Assembly: GCA_024688685.1 (NCBI GenBank)
Contig: JAILDX010000039.1
Coordinates: forward strand, 1-64,000
Source: Saccharofermentans sp.
Lineage (GTDB): Bacteria > Bacillota > Clostridia > Saccharofermentanales > Saccharofermentanaceae
DNA length: 64,000 nt
Direction: 5' to 3'
Part shown: piece after piece, positions 34,553-42,076 of the stretch
Layout of the letters: the number at the start of each line of letters is the position of its first letter
Position numbering within the stretch: position 1 is the first letter of the stretch
Made by a program: the position numbers and the translations under genes
The notes under the pieces: generated by a model
Database searches by the model: none
What the model was told of the DNA's origin: nothing
What the model saw: only the letters and a program-made list of their open reading frames with translations

Positions 34553-34628
34553 TGGAGCTTCCGCTGAGACTCGAACTCAGATCATGCGGTTTTGCAGACC
34601 GCACCGCAGGCCGACTGCGAACAGAAGC
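34553..34628 (-). tRNA. tRNA-Cys(GCA) with atypical D arm
   Basis: Acceptor GCTTCTG/CGGAAGC (one G-T pair), anticodon loop CTGCAAA (GCA) on a stem GCGGT/ACCGC, T loop TTCGAGT, encoded CCA. The D arm is unusual: a five-pair stem CGCAG/CTGCG closes a five-base loop TCGGC, and the usual A14 is absent. Confidence 0.75.
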
Positions 34629-34716
34629 GTCTTGTTTTTGGTGATTCCTGTGGTTATTTATGATGTCGCTGATCTTTCCGGAAAACCTGCTCATTAGCGG
34701 CATTTTTGGCGAAATC

Positions 34717-34793
34717 TGGTGTTCGATCAGGGAGTCGAACCCTGAAAAAACTGATCTTGAATCAGCCGTGTCTGCCAGTTGCACCAATCGAAC
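34717..34793 (-). tRNA. tRNA with anticodon CAA (Leu) but short variable arm
   Basis: Acceptor GTTCGAT/ATCGAAC with A73, anticodon loop TTCAAGA (CAA) on stem GCTGA/TCAGT, T loop TTCGACT, encoded CCA. The variable region is only five T bases, whereas bacterial leucine tRNAs normally have a long variable arm. Charging by LeuRS is therefore uncertain. The 88-bp gap before the Cys tRNA holds nothing recognisable. Confidence 0.7.
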
Positions 34794-34796
34794 ATC

Positions 34797-34872
34797 TGGT
34801 ACTCCGACAGCGGCTCGAACGCTGACCCTGCGGTTTAGAAAACCGCTGCACTTCCAGTTGTGCTACCGGAGT
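34797..34872 (-). tRNA. tRNA-Arg(TCT)
   Basis: Acceptor ACTCCGG/TCGGAGT, D stem GCAC/GTGC, anticodon loop TTTCTAA (TCT) on stem GCGGT/ACCGC, T loop TTCGAGC, encoded CCA. It is three bases from the CAA tRNA. Confidence 0.85.
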
Positions 34873-34921
34873 ATAAAAGGCGATTAAGAAAATGTGGGTA
34901 TTGAATGTCAACACTTCACCT

Positions 34922-34972
34922 GTTACACAAAATTGCGTCTGAAAAGCAAATCTGTGTAACAGCTTGTGTAAC
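34922..34972. repeat. 51-bp TTACACAA hairpin repeat, copy 1
   Basis: GTTACACAA at the start and TTGTGTAAC at the end form the outer inverted repeat, with an inner TGTGTAAC. On the reverse strand it matches the two tandem copies at 49690-49739 and 49752-49801. It fills the gap between the Arg and Lys tRNAs. Confidence 0.6.
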
Positions 34973-34987
34973 TTTAGGCTTGTGCCC

Positions 34988-35062
34988 TGGTGAATACGGT
35001 GAGATTCGAACTCACATCTCCCGGATTAAAGGTCCGGTATGCTGCCATTGCACCACGTATCC
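34988..35062 (-). tRNA. tRNA-Lys(TTT)
   Basis: Acceptor GGATACG/CGTATTC (one G-T pair), anticodon loop CCTTTAA (TTT) on stem CCGGA/TCCGG, T loop TTCGAAT, encoded CCA. Confidence 0.85.
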
Positions 35063-35084
35063 GTAATTAACAGGCACACTTTAT

Positions 35085-35161
35085 TGGAAGCGCCAACGGG
35101 AATTGAACCCGCATTTCCGACTTGAAGGGCCGGTTTCCTAAACCATTTAGAAGATGGCGCT
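35085..35161 (-). tRNA. tRNA-Glu(TTC)
   Basis: Acceptor AGCGCCA/TGGCGCT, anticodon loop CCTTCAA (TTC) on stem CCGGC/GTCGG, T loop TTCAATT, encoded CCA. The discriminator base is T rather than the usual G. Confidence 0.82.
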
Positions 35162-35264
35162 ATAAATCTAAACATACTGAAAGCGAGCATTATCTCCTTT
35201 TGCGGACTTACCGCAGGCGCCAATGGCGCCGAGGACAGAAGCAAAGGGAGACTAATGCGAACCC

Positions 35265-35339
35265 TGGTCGGAACACAAGGACTCGAACCCTGAACCGGAC
35301 GGATATAAGCCGCCTGCGCTGCCATTGCGCCATGTTCCG
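35265..35339 (-). tRNA. tRNA-Ile(TAT)
   Basis: Acceptor CGGAACA/TGTTCCG, anticodon loop CTTATAT (TAT), T loop TTCGAGT, encoded CCA. Most bacteria read AUA with a CAU tRNA modified by TilS; a direct TAT isoacceptor is uncommon. The 103-bp gap before the Glu tRNA contains part of a composite repeat (near 35203-35236). Confidence 0.82.
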
Positions 35340-35421
35340 TTATACGATATCCCGATAAAAATGATTTAATTGTCAAGTTGCGCACCTTCAGACGGTCAGC
35401 TGCGCCGCCTTTCAGGCTTTT

Positions 35422-35497
35422 TGGTGGAACTGATGGGTGTCGAACCCACTACCTCAAGTTTGCAAAACTCGCGCTCTCCCAGTTGAGCTACAGCCCC
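35422..35497 (-). tRNA. tRNA-Ala(TGC)
   Basis: Acceptor GGGGCTG/CAGTTCC with two G-T pairs, standard D arm (TAGCTCAACTGGGAGAGCG), anticodon loop TTTGCAA (TGC), T loop TTCGACA, encoded CCA. It is the most canonical tRNA of the array. Confidence 0.88.
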
Positions 35498-35502
35498 GTA
35501 TC

Positions 35503-35577
35503 TGGTGGAGGCGTTGGTGTCGATCCAACCTCTCTTGGGCTTCAACCAAGTGCTTTCACCGGATTAGCTTACCCTCC
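35503..35577 (-). tRNA. tRNA-Phe(GAA)-like, degenerate
   Basis: The anticodon arm CTTGG/CCAAG with loop TTGAAGC gives GAA, and CCA is encoded. The acceptor stem pairs over only five bases (GGAGG/CCTCC) with mismatches beyond, and the T loop is ATCGACA, lacking T54. It may be a decaying or pseudo-tRNA, and it is the first gene of the array. Confidence 0.5.
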
Positions 35578-35731
35578 GTACACTTCGGAATAACAACTGG
35601 AGTGCCTGTTTCCTGCTACTATTCCGGAGTCTAGATGCTGCTTATCACTTCATAGGCATCATTCTCCTTTGCTTTTAAAATGGCTCACACGACAAAACCT
35701 GAAAATGCAAACTCTGCCGATGAACTGCAAT

Positions 35732-35775
35732 AAAAAATCGCCCGAAACCTGTATAAACTCTGCGCTTCGGACGAT
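35732..35775 (-). terminator. Terminator after 52-aa gene
   Basis: On the minus strand ATCGTCCGAA pairs with TTCGGGCGAT (one G-T pair) and is followed by TTTTTTATT. It lies 30 bases past the stop of the small gene at 35806-35964. The stretch 35578-35731 contains no recognisable gene. Confidence 0.75.
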
Positions 35776-35805
35776 ATAAATGTTTACGAATTAAGAATGG
35801 TTAAG

Positions 35806-35964
35806 CTAACATCTTAATCGTCCTTTCCTGCATATAAAATCCTCTGATCCTATGAGCATATCTTCACATACGGGTACAAAAGACCATGCCGATTCGGGCG
35901 CGAGATTTTCCAGCGTCTCAATAAACAATTTGTCTAGTTGTCTGTTCAATAACAAAGTTGCCAT
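35806..35964 (-). CDS. 52-aa small protein downstream of structured leader
   Basis: An ATG with AAAGGA about eight to ten bases upstream opens a 52-codon frame. The N-terminal half is helical and leucine-rich (LLLNRQLDKLF), the C-terminal half has two cysteines and a basic end (CRKGRLRC). It is bracketed by a terminator downstream and a promoter plus long hairpin upstream, so it forms its own transcription unit. No family is recognised. Confidence 0.5.
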   Translation of the reverse strand: MATLLLNRQLDKLFIETLENLAPESAWSFVPVCEDMLIGSEDFICRKGRLRC

Positions 35965-35991
35965 GTCTCTTGTATCCTTTCGTCAGTTTGG

Positions 35992-36100
35992 TAAAAAATA
36001 GGAAGTGCTTGTCTTACAACTGAACATAATCTGAAACGAGCTGTTAGCATCGTTCACTTCGATTATAGCCAGATGTCGGACAGGCACTTCCTTCATCGTG
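35992..36100 (-). ncRNA. Candidate structured RNA or attenuator
   Basis: From a promoter at 36107-36134, the transcript would begin near 36100. It contains a 14-bp stem (36079-36092 with 36000-36013, one G-T pair) enclosing about 65 bases with inner helices (CATCTG/CAG-AT-ATG; ATCG/CGAT), and ends in T6. It could be a ~108-nt small RNA with its own terminator or a switchable leader of the 52-aa gene. No known family is recognised. Confidence 0.5.
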
Positions 36101-36106
36101 ATTGCA

Positions 36107-36134
36107 ATTGTAGCACTTGAAAATTATTTTGCAA
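36107..36134 (-). promoter_or_regulatory. Promoter of candidate RNA
   Basis: Minus-strand -35 TTGCAA (36134-36129) and -10 TACAAT (36112-36107) with a 16-bp spacer, 50 bases past the histidine kinase stop. Confidence 0.55.
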
Positions 36135-36183
36135 GAGGTTTTTTCCAAAAAAATCTGCGGTCACAAAAATGCTTTTTCTTCTT

Positions 36184-37395
36184 TTAAATAGGGCATTTGT
36201 GAACAAAAATCTCGGCAACGAATCCGCCCTCGGACGCGTTATAGATTTCGAGGCCGCCGTCCATCTGCTGCATAAAATAATCAGCAAGATAAAGACCGAG
36301 TCCGCTGCCCGGTTTGCCTGCGACTTCCGCGCCGCGGTAGAACTTCTGCGTTAATAATGAAAGTTCCTCCTCAGGCACGCCGGGGCCCTTGTCAGAGATC
36401 CTGATCACTATGCCGGAATCGCTCTTGATATACTCGATCGTGACTGCCGTTCCGGCATACTTCAGCGAGTTGCCGACGATGTTGTCGATGACCTGTTCAA
36501 GCCTCAGCGGATCGAAATACAGAAGACACTCCGGGACATCTCCAGCCTCAATGATCTCGCCGACATTTTTGAAGCTTGCGACCATGTCTTTAATTAGAAG
36601 AGACGAGTTGTCGGAAGGCTCGACCTTAAGCTGCGAAACCTCCTCGAGCGAGGCACTCATCATATTGCTTATCAGGCTGTCGATCGTCGCAACCTTGGAC
36701 CTGATGACATCCGTTTTCGAGGTGACGTCGGGGGTTGGATTCTTGACTTCAAGGACCTCGCAGGTAGCGCTGATGGTGGCGAGAGGAGTCCTGATGTCGT
36801 GGGAGAGTTCGGCGAGCATTTCCTGTTTCGCCTTCTGGAGTGAAGCTTCCTTTGCACGGGCGTTTTTGAGCTCCTCCCTCATGATGTCAAAGCTCTCGGT
36901 AAACTCGCCGAAAAAGTCATTGCGGCCGACTTCAAGAGGGAAATCGAGATTGCCTTTTGCGACCTCTCCGGTAAACTTTTTGAGCTTGTTGAACGGTCTG
37001 ATATACCTGATGTAAATAAACACGATCAGGGTCGTTCCGACCACTGCAGCGGCCAGCCAGATCGCCATGCCTTTTCTGAACATGTCGCGCTCGTAAATCG
37101 CCTTTATCTCATCGGCGTCACTCCACACAGCCTTTCCCGTAACCGTTCCGTCCTGAACGATATCCATTACAAGACTTCCGTTCTTCAGGTGCGTATTGAG
37201 ATCAGCTTTGTAGTTTGGGTCCGAAACCCACAGGACAGTGCAGCCCTCGGGAGCACTCTTTCCGGAAGCGATCTCCTCAACGACGGAATTGTAATAGACC
37301 ATGTCCCGCTCGCCCGTTTTTGCAGTACGAAAAAGCGGAATAAGCAGCACCGCAAGCAGGATCACCCAGACGATCACGATGGCCCTGAACTTCAT
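36184..37395 (-). CDS. Sensor histidine kinase
   Basis: The 403-aa kinase has helices near residues 5-23 and 110-130 flanking an extracytoplasmic sensor, a HAMP region, the phosphoacceptor box ELSHDIRTPLA, and ATPase boxes NSLKYAG and GSGLGLYLA. It begins one base after the regulator gene stop, so it is its cognate kinase. The stimulus is unknown; the OmpR-type operators at 30881 and 31703 are possible targets of the pair. Confidence 0.88.
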   Translation of the reverse strand: MKFRAIVIVWVILLAVLLIPLFRTAKTGERDMVYYNSVVEEIASGKSAPEGCTVLWVSDPNYKADLNTHLKNGSLVMDIVQDGTVTGKAVWSDADEIKAIYERDMFRKGMAIWLAAAVVGTTLIVFIYIRYIRPFNKLKKFTGEVAKGNLDFPLEVGRNDFFGEFTESFDIMREELKNARAKEASLQKAKQEMLAELSHDIRTPLATISATCEVLEVKNPTPDVTSKTDVIRSKVATIDSLISNMMSASLEEVSQLKVEPSDNSSLLIKDMVASFKNVGEIIEAGDVPECLLYFDPLRLEQVIDNIVGNSLKYAGTAVTIEYIKSDSGIVIRISDKGPGVPEEELSLLTQKFYRGAEVAGKPGSGLGLYLADYFMQQMDGGLEIYNASEGGFVAEIFVHKCPI

Positions 37396-37396
37396 T

Positions 37397-38101
37397 TTAA
37401 GGCATCTCCATCATGTACCCGGTGCCCCAGATGGTCTTGATGTACTTGGGGTTGTTTGGGTCTTCCTCTATCTTCTCCCTGAGGCGTCTGATGTGCACGT
37501 TCAGAGTGCCGTCGCTGAAGAAGGAATCTCCCCACACGGCTTCGAATATCTCATTCTTGGTAACGATCGTATTGCGATGATCATAAAGATATTCGCAAAG
37601 GGCAAACTCCCTCGCCTTGAGCGTGACCTTCCTGCCGTCGACAGTGAAGCTCATCGTCGCCTTGTCAATTGGGGACGGTTCTGAAAACAGGGACACATCT
37701 GCCTGCGCAGAAGCTGAAGAGGAAGCAGCTGCAGCCGCTGTACTGCGCCTCATCATAACCTTCACCTTGGCGAGCAGAATACTGAGCGAATACGGCTTTT
37801 TGACGTAATCATCGCCGCCGATATTGAGCGCGATAAGAACGTCGTCGTCGCTCTGTCTGGCGCTGATAAACAAGATCGGAATATCAGATTCTTCGCGAAG
37901 TTTTTTGCACAGTTCAAAACCGCTGTCGTCACCGAGATTTACGTCCAGAAGGACCACGTCGCAGGTGTTTTCCTTAAGAAAATCAAGGCTTGAACTCCTG
38001 TCGTTCGCAACAAAAGTGCTCACGCCGAACATCTCGAAATACTCGGCGGTCATCTTCGTCAGTTCAATTTCGTCATCAATTATCAGGCAGTTGTAATGCA
38101 T
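37397..38101 (-). CDS. OmpR/PhoB-family response regulator with repeat-derived linker
   Basis: The 234-aa regulator has a receiver domain (acidic D9/D10, phospho-acceptor D53, K101) and a C-terminal winged helix (FTVDGRKVTLKAREFALCEYL to GTGYMMEMP). The linker is unusually long, with a poly-Ala/Ser stretch followed by ADVSLFSEPSP (about 134-144), which is encoded by one copy of the ~30-bp genomic repeat (37671-37700). The gene overlaps the end of the HAD phosphatase gene by 19 bases. Confidence 0.88.
   Translation of the reverse strand: MHYNCLIIDDEIELTKMTAEYFEMFGVSTFVANDRSSSLDFLKENTCDVVLLDVNLGDDSGFELCKKLREESDIPILFISARQSDDDVLIALNIGGDDYVKKPYSLSILLAKVKVMMRRSTAAAAASSSASAQADVSLFSEPSPIDKATMSFTVDGRKVTLKAREFALCEYLYDHRNTIVTKNEIFEAVWGDSFFSDGTLNVHIRRLREKIEEDPNNPKYIKTIWGTGYMMEMP
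37671..37700. repeat. ~30-bp repeat, copy 1 (inside response-regulator gene)
   Basis: The unit reads GGGGACGGTTCTGAAAACAG then GGACACATCT. The same unit occurs intergenically at 38791, 43391, 43711, 49611, 52094 and 52210, and as a palindrome at 49848. Here it is in frame within the linker between receiver and DNA-binding domains. Confidence 0.85.
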
Positions 38102-38730
38102 ACAAAAATGTCCTCCACCGTCTCGGCGATGCTGACCACGCCTTCCTTTTCGAGTTCCTCACGTGTCCCGAAACCATAAAGTACACCGACGCAGTCGATA
38201 CCGACTTCTGCCGCACCATGAGCATCAAACTTCGTGTCGCCTATCAGCACCACACGCGATTTATCCGGGTTGCCGACGCGTCTGAAAAACTCTTCAAGAA
38301 CGTCCTTCTTTGAGATCCTCGCCCCGTCCGCAGTCGCGCCGCAGATGTCGTTAAAATGTCCCGCGAGGCCGTTGCGCTCCAGCACGGAAATGGCAGCAGG
38401 CTCCAGCTTGGATGTTGCGACAGCAAGATAACGTCCTGTATCGCGGATTTTATCCAAGAGCTCGTGAAGCCCTTCATACGGGGTATTCTCGTACATTCCG
38501 CCACCTGTGTAATAGTCGCGGAATATCTTTATTGCGCGGTCGCACTGCTCTTCGTTAAAGTTGTAAAAGTTTGTAAATGAGTACTGAAGGGGCGGGCCGA
38601 TAAACCGCCTGAGATTGCTGCGGTCTTCTTCAATGCCAAACTCCCTTAACGCAAGCTGAACACCCTTAGTGACGCCTTCACTGGTGTCGGAAAGTGTGCC
38701 GTCCAGGTCAAACAGAACATAGTCGTACAT
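38083..38730 (-). CDS. HAD-family phosphatase (phosphoglycolate phosphatase-like)
   Basis: The 215-aa enzyme has HAD motif I DLDGTLSDT (8-16), motif II VATSK, motif III lysine region and motif IV GDTKFD. The helical cap places it near Gph/PpaX-type phosphatases; the substrate cannot be told from sequence. AAGGAG lies 11 bases upstream of the start. It heads the unit with the two-component genes; an extended -10 (TGTTATAAT) lies at about 38768-38776. Confidence 0.82.
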   Translation of the reverse strand: MYDYVLFDLDGTLSDTSEGVTKGVQLALREFGIEEDRSNLRRFIGPPLQYSFTNFYNFNEEQCDRAIKIFRDYYTGGGMYENTPYEGLHELLDKIRDTGRYLAVATSKLEPAAISVLERNGLAGHFNDICGATADGARISKKDVLEEFFRRVGNPDKSRVVLIGDTKFDAHGAAEVGIDCVGVLYGFGTREELEKEGVVSIAETVEDIFVCITTA

Positions 38731-38790
38731 CAGACAGGAACTCCTTAGATCAGTTCATTTCCTGTCTATTATAACATTACTCGTCCGGGC

Positions 38791-38822
38791 AGAACTGTCC
38801 CTGTTTTCAGAACCGTCCCCAT
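38791..38822. repeat. ~30-bp repeat, copy 2
   Basis: Reverse orientation relative to copy 1 (TGTCCCTGTTTTCAGAACCG). It lies directly after the purF stop, between purF and the HAD gene. Confidence 0.85.
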
Positions 38823-38823
38823 T

Positions 38824-40194
38824 TTAGTCGGCGGGGTAATTTCCGGTGAAGCAGGCGTCGCAGAAATCGTGGCCTTTTTCGCCAATCATGTCGCAAAGGC
38901 TTTCTGCTTTAAGGTATCCGAGGGAATCGGCGCCTATCATGACCCTTATCTCGTCGATCGTGTGATGGCAAGCGATGAGCCTGTCCTCTGAAGGGACATC
39001 TGTCCCGTAAAAACAGGGGTGCATAAACGGCGGTGACGAGATCCTTACATGGACCTCAGTCGCGCCTGCCTGTCTCAGCATACGCACGATATTCGCTATT
39101 GTTGTGCCCCTTACAATGGAGTCGTCGATCATGATCACGCGCTTTCCTTTTACGGCCGCGGAGATCGGATTGAGCTTGATCCTGACGGCCTCGGTGCGCT
39201 GCTCCTGAGAGGGCTTTATAAACGTTCTTCCGACGTATCCGTTCTTCATGAATCCCTTAACGTACGGTATTCCGGATTCCATGCTGTAGCCCATCGCGGC
39301 ATCTATTCCCGACTCGGGAACGCCTATGACGATGTCTGCGTCAACGGGGTACTGTCTTGCGAGGAGAGCGCCTGCCTTAAGCCTGCTCTCATATACGGAG
39401 ATGCCGTCCATCCTGCTGTCGGATCTCGCGAAATAGATATACTCAAAGATACATTTCGCGCAGCCGCAGCTCTTCCACGGCTCGACACTTCTGACGCCGG
39501 AATCGTCGCAGATCACGATCTCACCCGGCTTGATGTCCCTGACGAATTCAGCACCTACAGAGTCAAGCGCACAGCTCTCTGATGCGAATACATATGAGTC
39601 TTCGAGGCGTCCCATAACGAGCGGTTTGATGCCGAGGGGGTCGCGTGCTGCGATCAGTTTCTCACGGCTCATAACGATGAGTGCGAAGCCTCCTTTGAGC
39701 ATCTTCATGGTGGACGATACGGCTGTTTCGAGATCGGGGGAGGTGTTGCGGAGTCTTGCGACAAGATACGCGATTACCTCCGAATCGACCGTCGTTCTGA
39801 AGATGGCACCTTCGCTCTCGAGCTGCGTCTTCAGTTCGTCGCAGTTCGTCAGGTTGCCGTTATGGCATATCGCGAGCGTACCTCTCGAATAATGCGAAAC
39901 AAGCGGCTGAGCATTCGCCGCAACCGATGAACCTGTTGTTGAATACCTGTTGTGGCCTATCGCAATGTGGCAGTCTTCCAGGCTCTTGAGAACGTCAGGA
40001 GAATACACCTCACTGACGAGACCCATCGCCTTATGGCAGCGTATGTCACTGCCGTTGCTGACCGCGATGCCCGTGCTTTCCTGTCCCCTGTGCTGGAGAG
40101 CGAAGAGACCGTAGTACACCAGTGACGGAAGATGGGAAGTACCCCTTCCGTAGATACCGAAAATTCCACATTCCTCGTGAATACTATCGAACAT
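38824..40194 (-). CDS. purF: Amidophosphoribosyltransferase
   Basis: The 456-aa enzyme starts purine synthesis by transferring glutamine nitrogen to PRPP. An eight-residue propeptide precedes the catalytic Cys9 (EECGIFGIYG), exposed after cleavage. The glutaminase domain covers about 9-230 and the phosphoribosyltransferase domain follows with IDDSIVRGTT as the PRPP loop. Cysteines at CGCAKCIFEYIYFARSD and near the C terminus (DFCDACFTG) suit an Fe-S cluster, as in the Bacillus enzyme. It lies nine bases after glmS. Confidence 0.93.
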   Translation of the reverse strand: MFDSIHEECGIFGIYGRGTSHLPSLVYYGLFALQHRGQESTGIAVSNGSDIRCHKAMGLVSEVYSPDVLKSLEDCHIAIGHNRYSTTGSSVAANAQPLVSHYSRGTLAICHNGNLTNCDELKTQLESEGAIFRTTVDSEVIAYLVARLRNTSPDLETAVSSTMKMLKGGFALIVMSREKLIAARDPLGIKPLVMGRLEDSYVFASESCALDSVGAEFVRDIKPGEIVICDDSGVRSVEPWKSCGCAKCIFEYIYFARSDSRMDGISVYESRLKAGALLARQYPVDADIVIGVPESGIDAAMGYSMESGIPYVKGFMKNGYVGRTFIKPSQEQRTEAVRIKLNPISAAVKGKRVIMIDDSIVRGTTIANIVRMLRQAGATEVHVRISSPPFMHPCFYGTDVPSEDRLIACHHTIDEIRVMIGADSLGYLKAESLCDMIGEKGHDFCDACFTGNYPAD

Positions 40195-40203
40195 ATTTTA
40201 GGA

Positions 40204-42063
40204 TCACTCTACCGTAACGCTCTTTGCAAGATTTCTCGGCTTATCAACGTCGCAGCCCTTATAGACTGCCATGTAGTAAGCAAACAGCTGACAAGGGAGT
40301 ACCGCCAGTATCGGTGCCATAAGCGCATCTGAATCAGGGATAATGAACTTCTCGTTGCATGAGAATTTAGTGCCCTTCAGACGCTCAGGAATGATGGCAA
40401 GAACCGTCGCTCCTCTTGTGGCAACTTCCTTGATGTTGGACTCCATCTTGCCGACCAGATCGTCCTGCGTGATGGGGCTTACAACGAGCGTTCCCTCTTC
40501 GATAAGTGCGATGGTGCCGTGCTTCAGCTCGCCGCCTGCATACGCCTCAGAGTGGATATAGGAGATCTCTTTGAGCTTAAGTGATGTCTCCATTGAGAGA
40601 TAATAATCAAGTCCTCTTCCGATAAAGAATGTGCTCTCTACGTTGAAGTGCTCTGAAGCAAATCTCTGTATCTCCTTCTGCTTATCGAGGATCTGTGCAA
40701 GCTTGTCAGGCATAGCGAGAAGCTCCTGCTGATAATGAACATATTCCTCGTCGGAAATCTTTCCGATCGTGTGCGCAAACTTCAGCGCGATAAGATAGAG
40801 ACATCCGAGCTGTGCAGTGTATGCCTTGGTCGATGCGACGGAGATCTCAGGACCTGCTGCCGTGTACAGAACGTCGTCAGCCTCTCTTGCGATCGTGCTT
40901 CCGATAACGTTGACGATAGCCAGTGTATAGCTGCCCAGTTCCTTCGCTTTTTTCATTGCGTTTCGTGTATCAAGAGTCTCACCTGACTGTGAGATTACAA
41001 GCGTTAATGTATGCTCGTCAATGATCGGATCCGAATAGATGAACTCGCTCGCAACACCGCATACAACGGGGATCCTGCAGAGTTTCTCGATGAGGTACTT
41101 GCCGACGCATCCTGCGTGATATGCAGTACCGCATGCAACGATGTTTATATTGCGCAGATTCTCGAGAAACTCCCTGCTGATGTGGATGTGCTCGAGGTGG
41201 ATGTGACCATCCTGAATACGGGGCTCAACAGTTGCCTCAAAGATCTTGGGTTCCTCGTGCATTTCCTTCATCATGAAGTGAGCATATCCGCCCTTCTGAA
41301 CGGAGTCTGCATCCCACTCAACTGTGCTTACCTTGTACTCGACAGGCTCGCCGTAAACGTCAGTGATCTCGATGCGGTCCTTCGTCATCGTGAGCACACA
41401 GTTATCCTCGAGGAAAACGACATCTTTTGTATATTCGATCATAGCTGTAACATCGGAAGCGATAAAGTTCTCGCCCTTGCCGATGCCGACAACGATCGGG
41501 TTATCTTTTTTTGCACAGATAAGTCTGTCAGGTGTATCGACGCACAAGACACAAAGAGCGTAGGAACCGACGATGTCCTTGAGCGCTCTTCTTACTGCTG
41601 CATTGATGTCTGTGCAGTCGTAAAGTCTGTAGTAGTATTCGATGAGCTGCGCGGCAACTTCCGTGTCTGTTTCGGAAGCGAACTTATATCCCTTCTTCTT
41701 CAGAAAACTTCTGAGCTCGGCATAGTTCTCGATGATGCCGTTATGGACAACGCAAAGCTTGCCGTTCATTGACATATGAGGGTGAGAGTTCTCATCGCTG
41801 GGTGCGCCGTGTGTCGCCCATCTGGTGTGGCCGATTCCGGCTGAGATCCTGTTCAGATGCTTGTCGTCAAGTGTATAGCCGGCAGCCGCAACAGCCTGTC
41901 TCAGTTCCTTAACGTAACCCTTCTTCTTGATGAGCTCGAGCCTGCCGTCCTGAATGAACGAAACACCGGCTGAGTCATAACCTCTGTACTCCAGCGTCGC
42001 AAGCCCGTTCAAAAGAATACCAAGAGTATTTCTCGGTCCTATATATCCTACGATTCCGCACAT
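40204..42063 (-). CDS. glmS: Glucosamine-fructose-6-phosphate aminotransferase
   Basis: The 619-aa enzyme makes glucosamine 6-phosphate for cell-wall synthesis. Catalytic Cys2 (MCGIVGYIG) starts the glutaminase domain; two SIS isomerase domains follow, ending with the conserved KPRNLAKSVTVE. It begins 13 bases after dapL, leaving no room for a glmS ribozyme, so it must depend on the dapL promoter region or internal signals. Confidence 0.95.
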   Translation of the reverse strand: MCGIVGYIGPRNTLGILLNGLATLEYRGYDSAGVSFIQDGRLELIKKKGYVKELRQAVAAAGYTLDDKHLNRISAGIGHTRWATHGAPSDENSHPHMSMNGKLCVVHNGIIENYAELRSFLKKKGYKFASETDTEVAAQLIEYYYRLYDCTDINAAVRRALKDIVGSYALCVLCVDTPDRLICAKKDNPIVVGIGKGENFIASDVTAMIEYTKDVVFLEDNCVLTMTKDRIEITDVYGEPVEYKVSTVEWDADSVQKGGYAHFMMKEMHEEPKIFEATVEPRIQDGHIHLEHIHISREFLENLRNINIVACGTAYHAGCVGKYLIEKLCRIPVVCGVASEFIYSDPIIDEHTLTLVISQSGETLDTRNAMKKAKELGSYTLAIVNVIGSTIAREADDVLYTAAGPEISVASTKAYTAQLGCLYLIALKFAHTIGKISDEEYVHYQQELLAMPDKLAQILDKQKEIQRFASEHFNVESTFFIGRGLDYYLSMETSLKLKEISYIHSEAYAGGELKHGTIALIEEGTLVVSPITQDDLVGKMESNIKEVATRGATVLAIIPERLKGTKFSCNEKFIIPDSDALMAPILAVLPCQLFAYYMAVYKGCDVDKPRNLAKSVTVE

Positions 42064-42076
42064 ACCTTATGCCTCC

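Noticed and set aside
41011..41772. 253-codon plus-strand frame
   Set aside because: Antisense to glmS; codon mirror of a strongly conserved gene.
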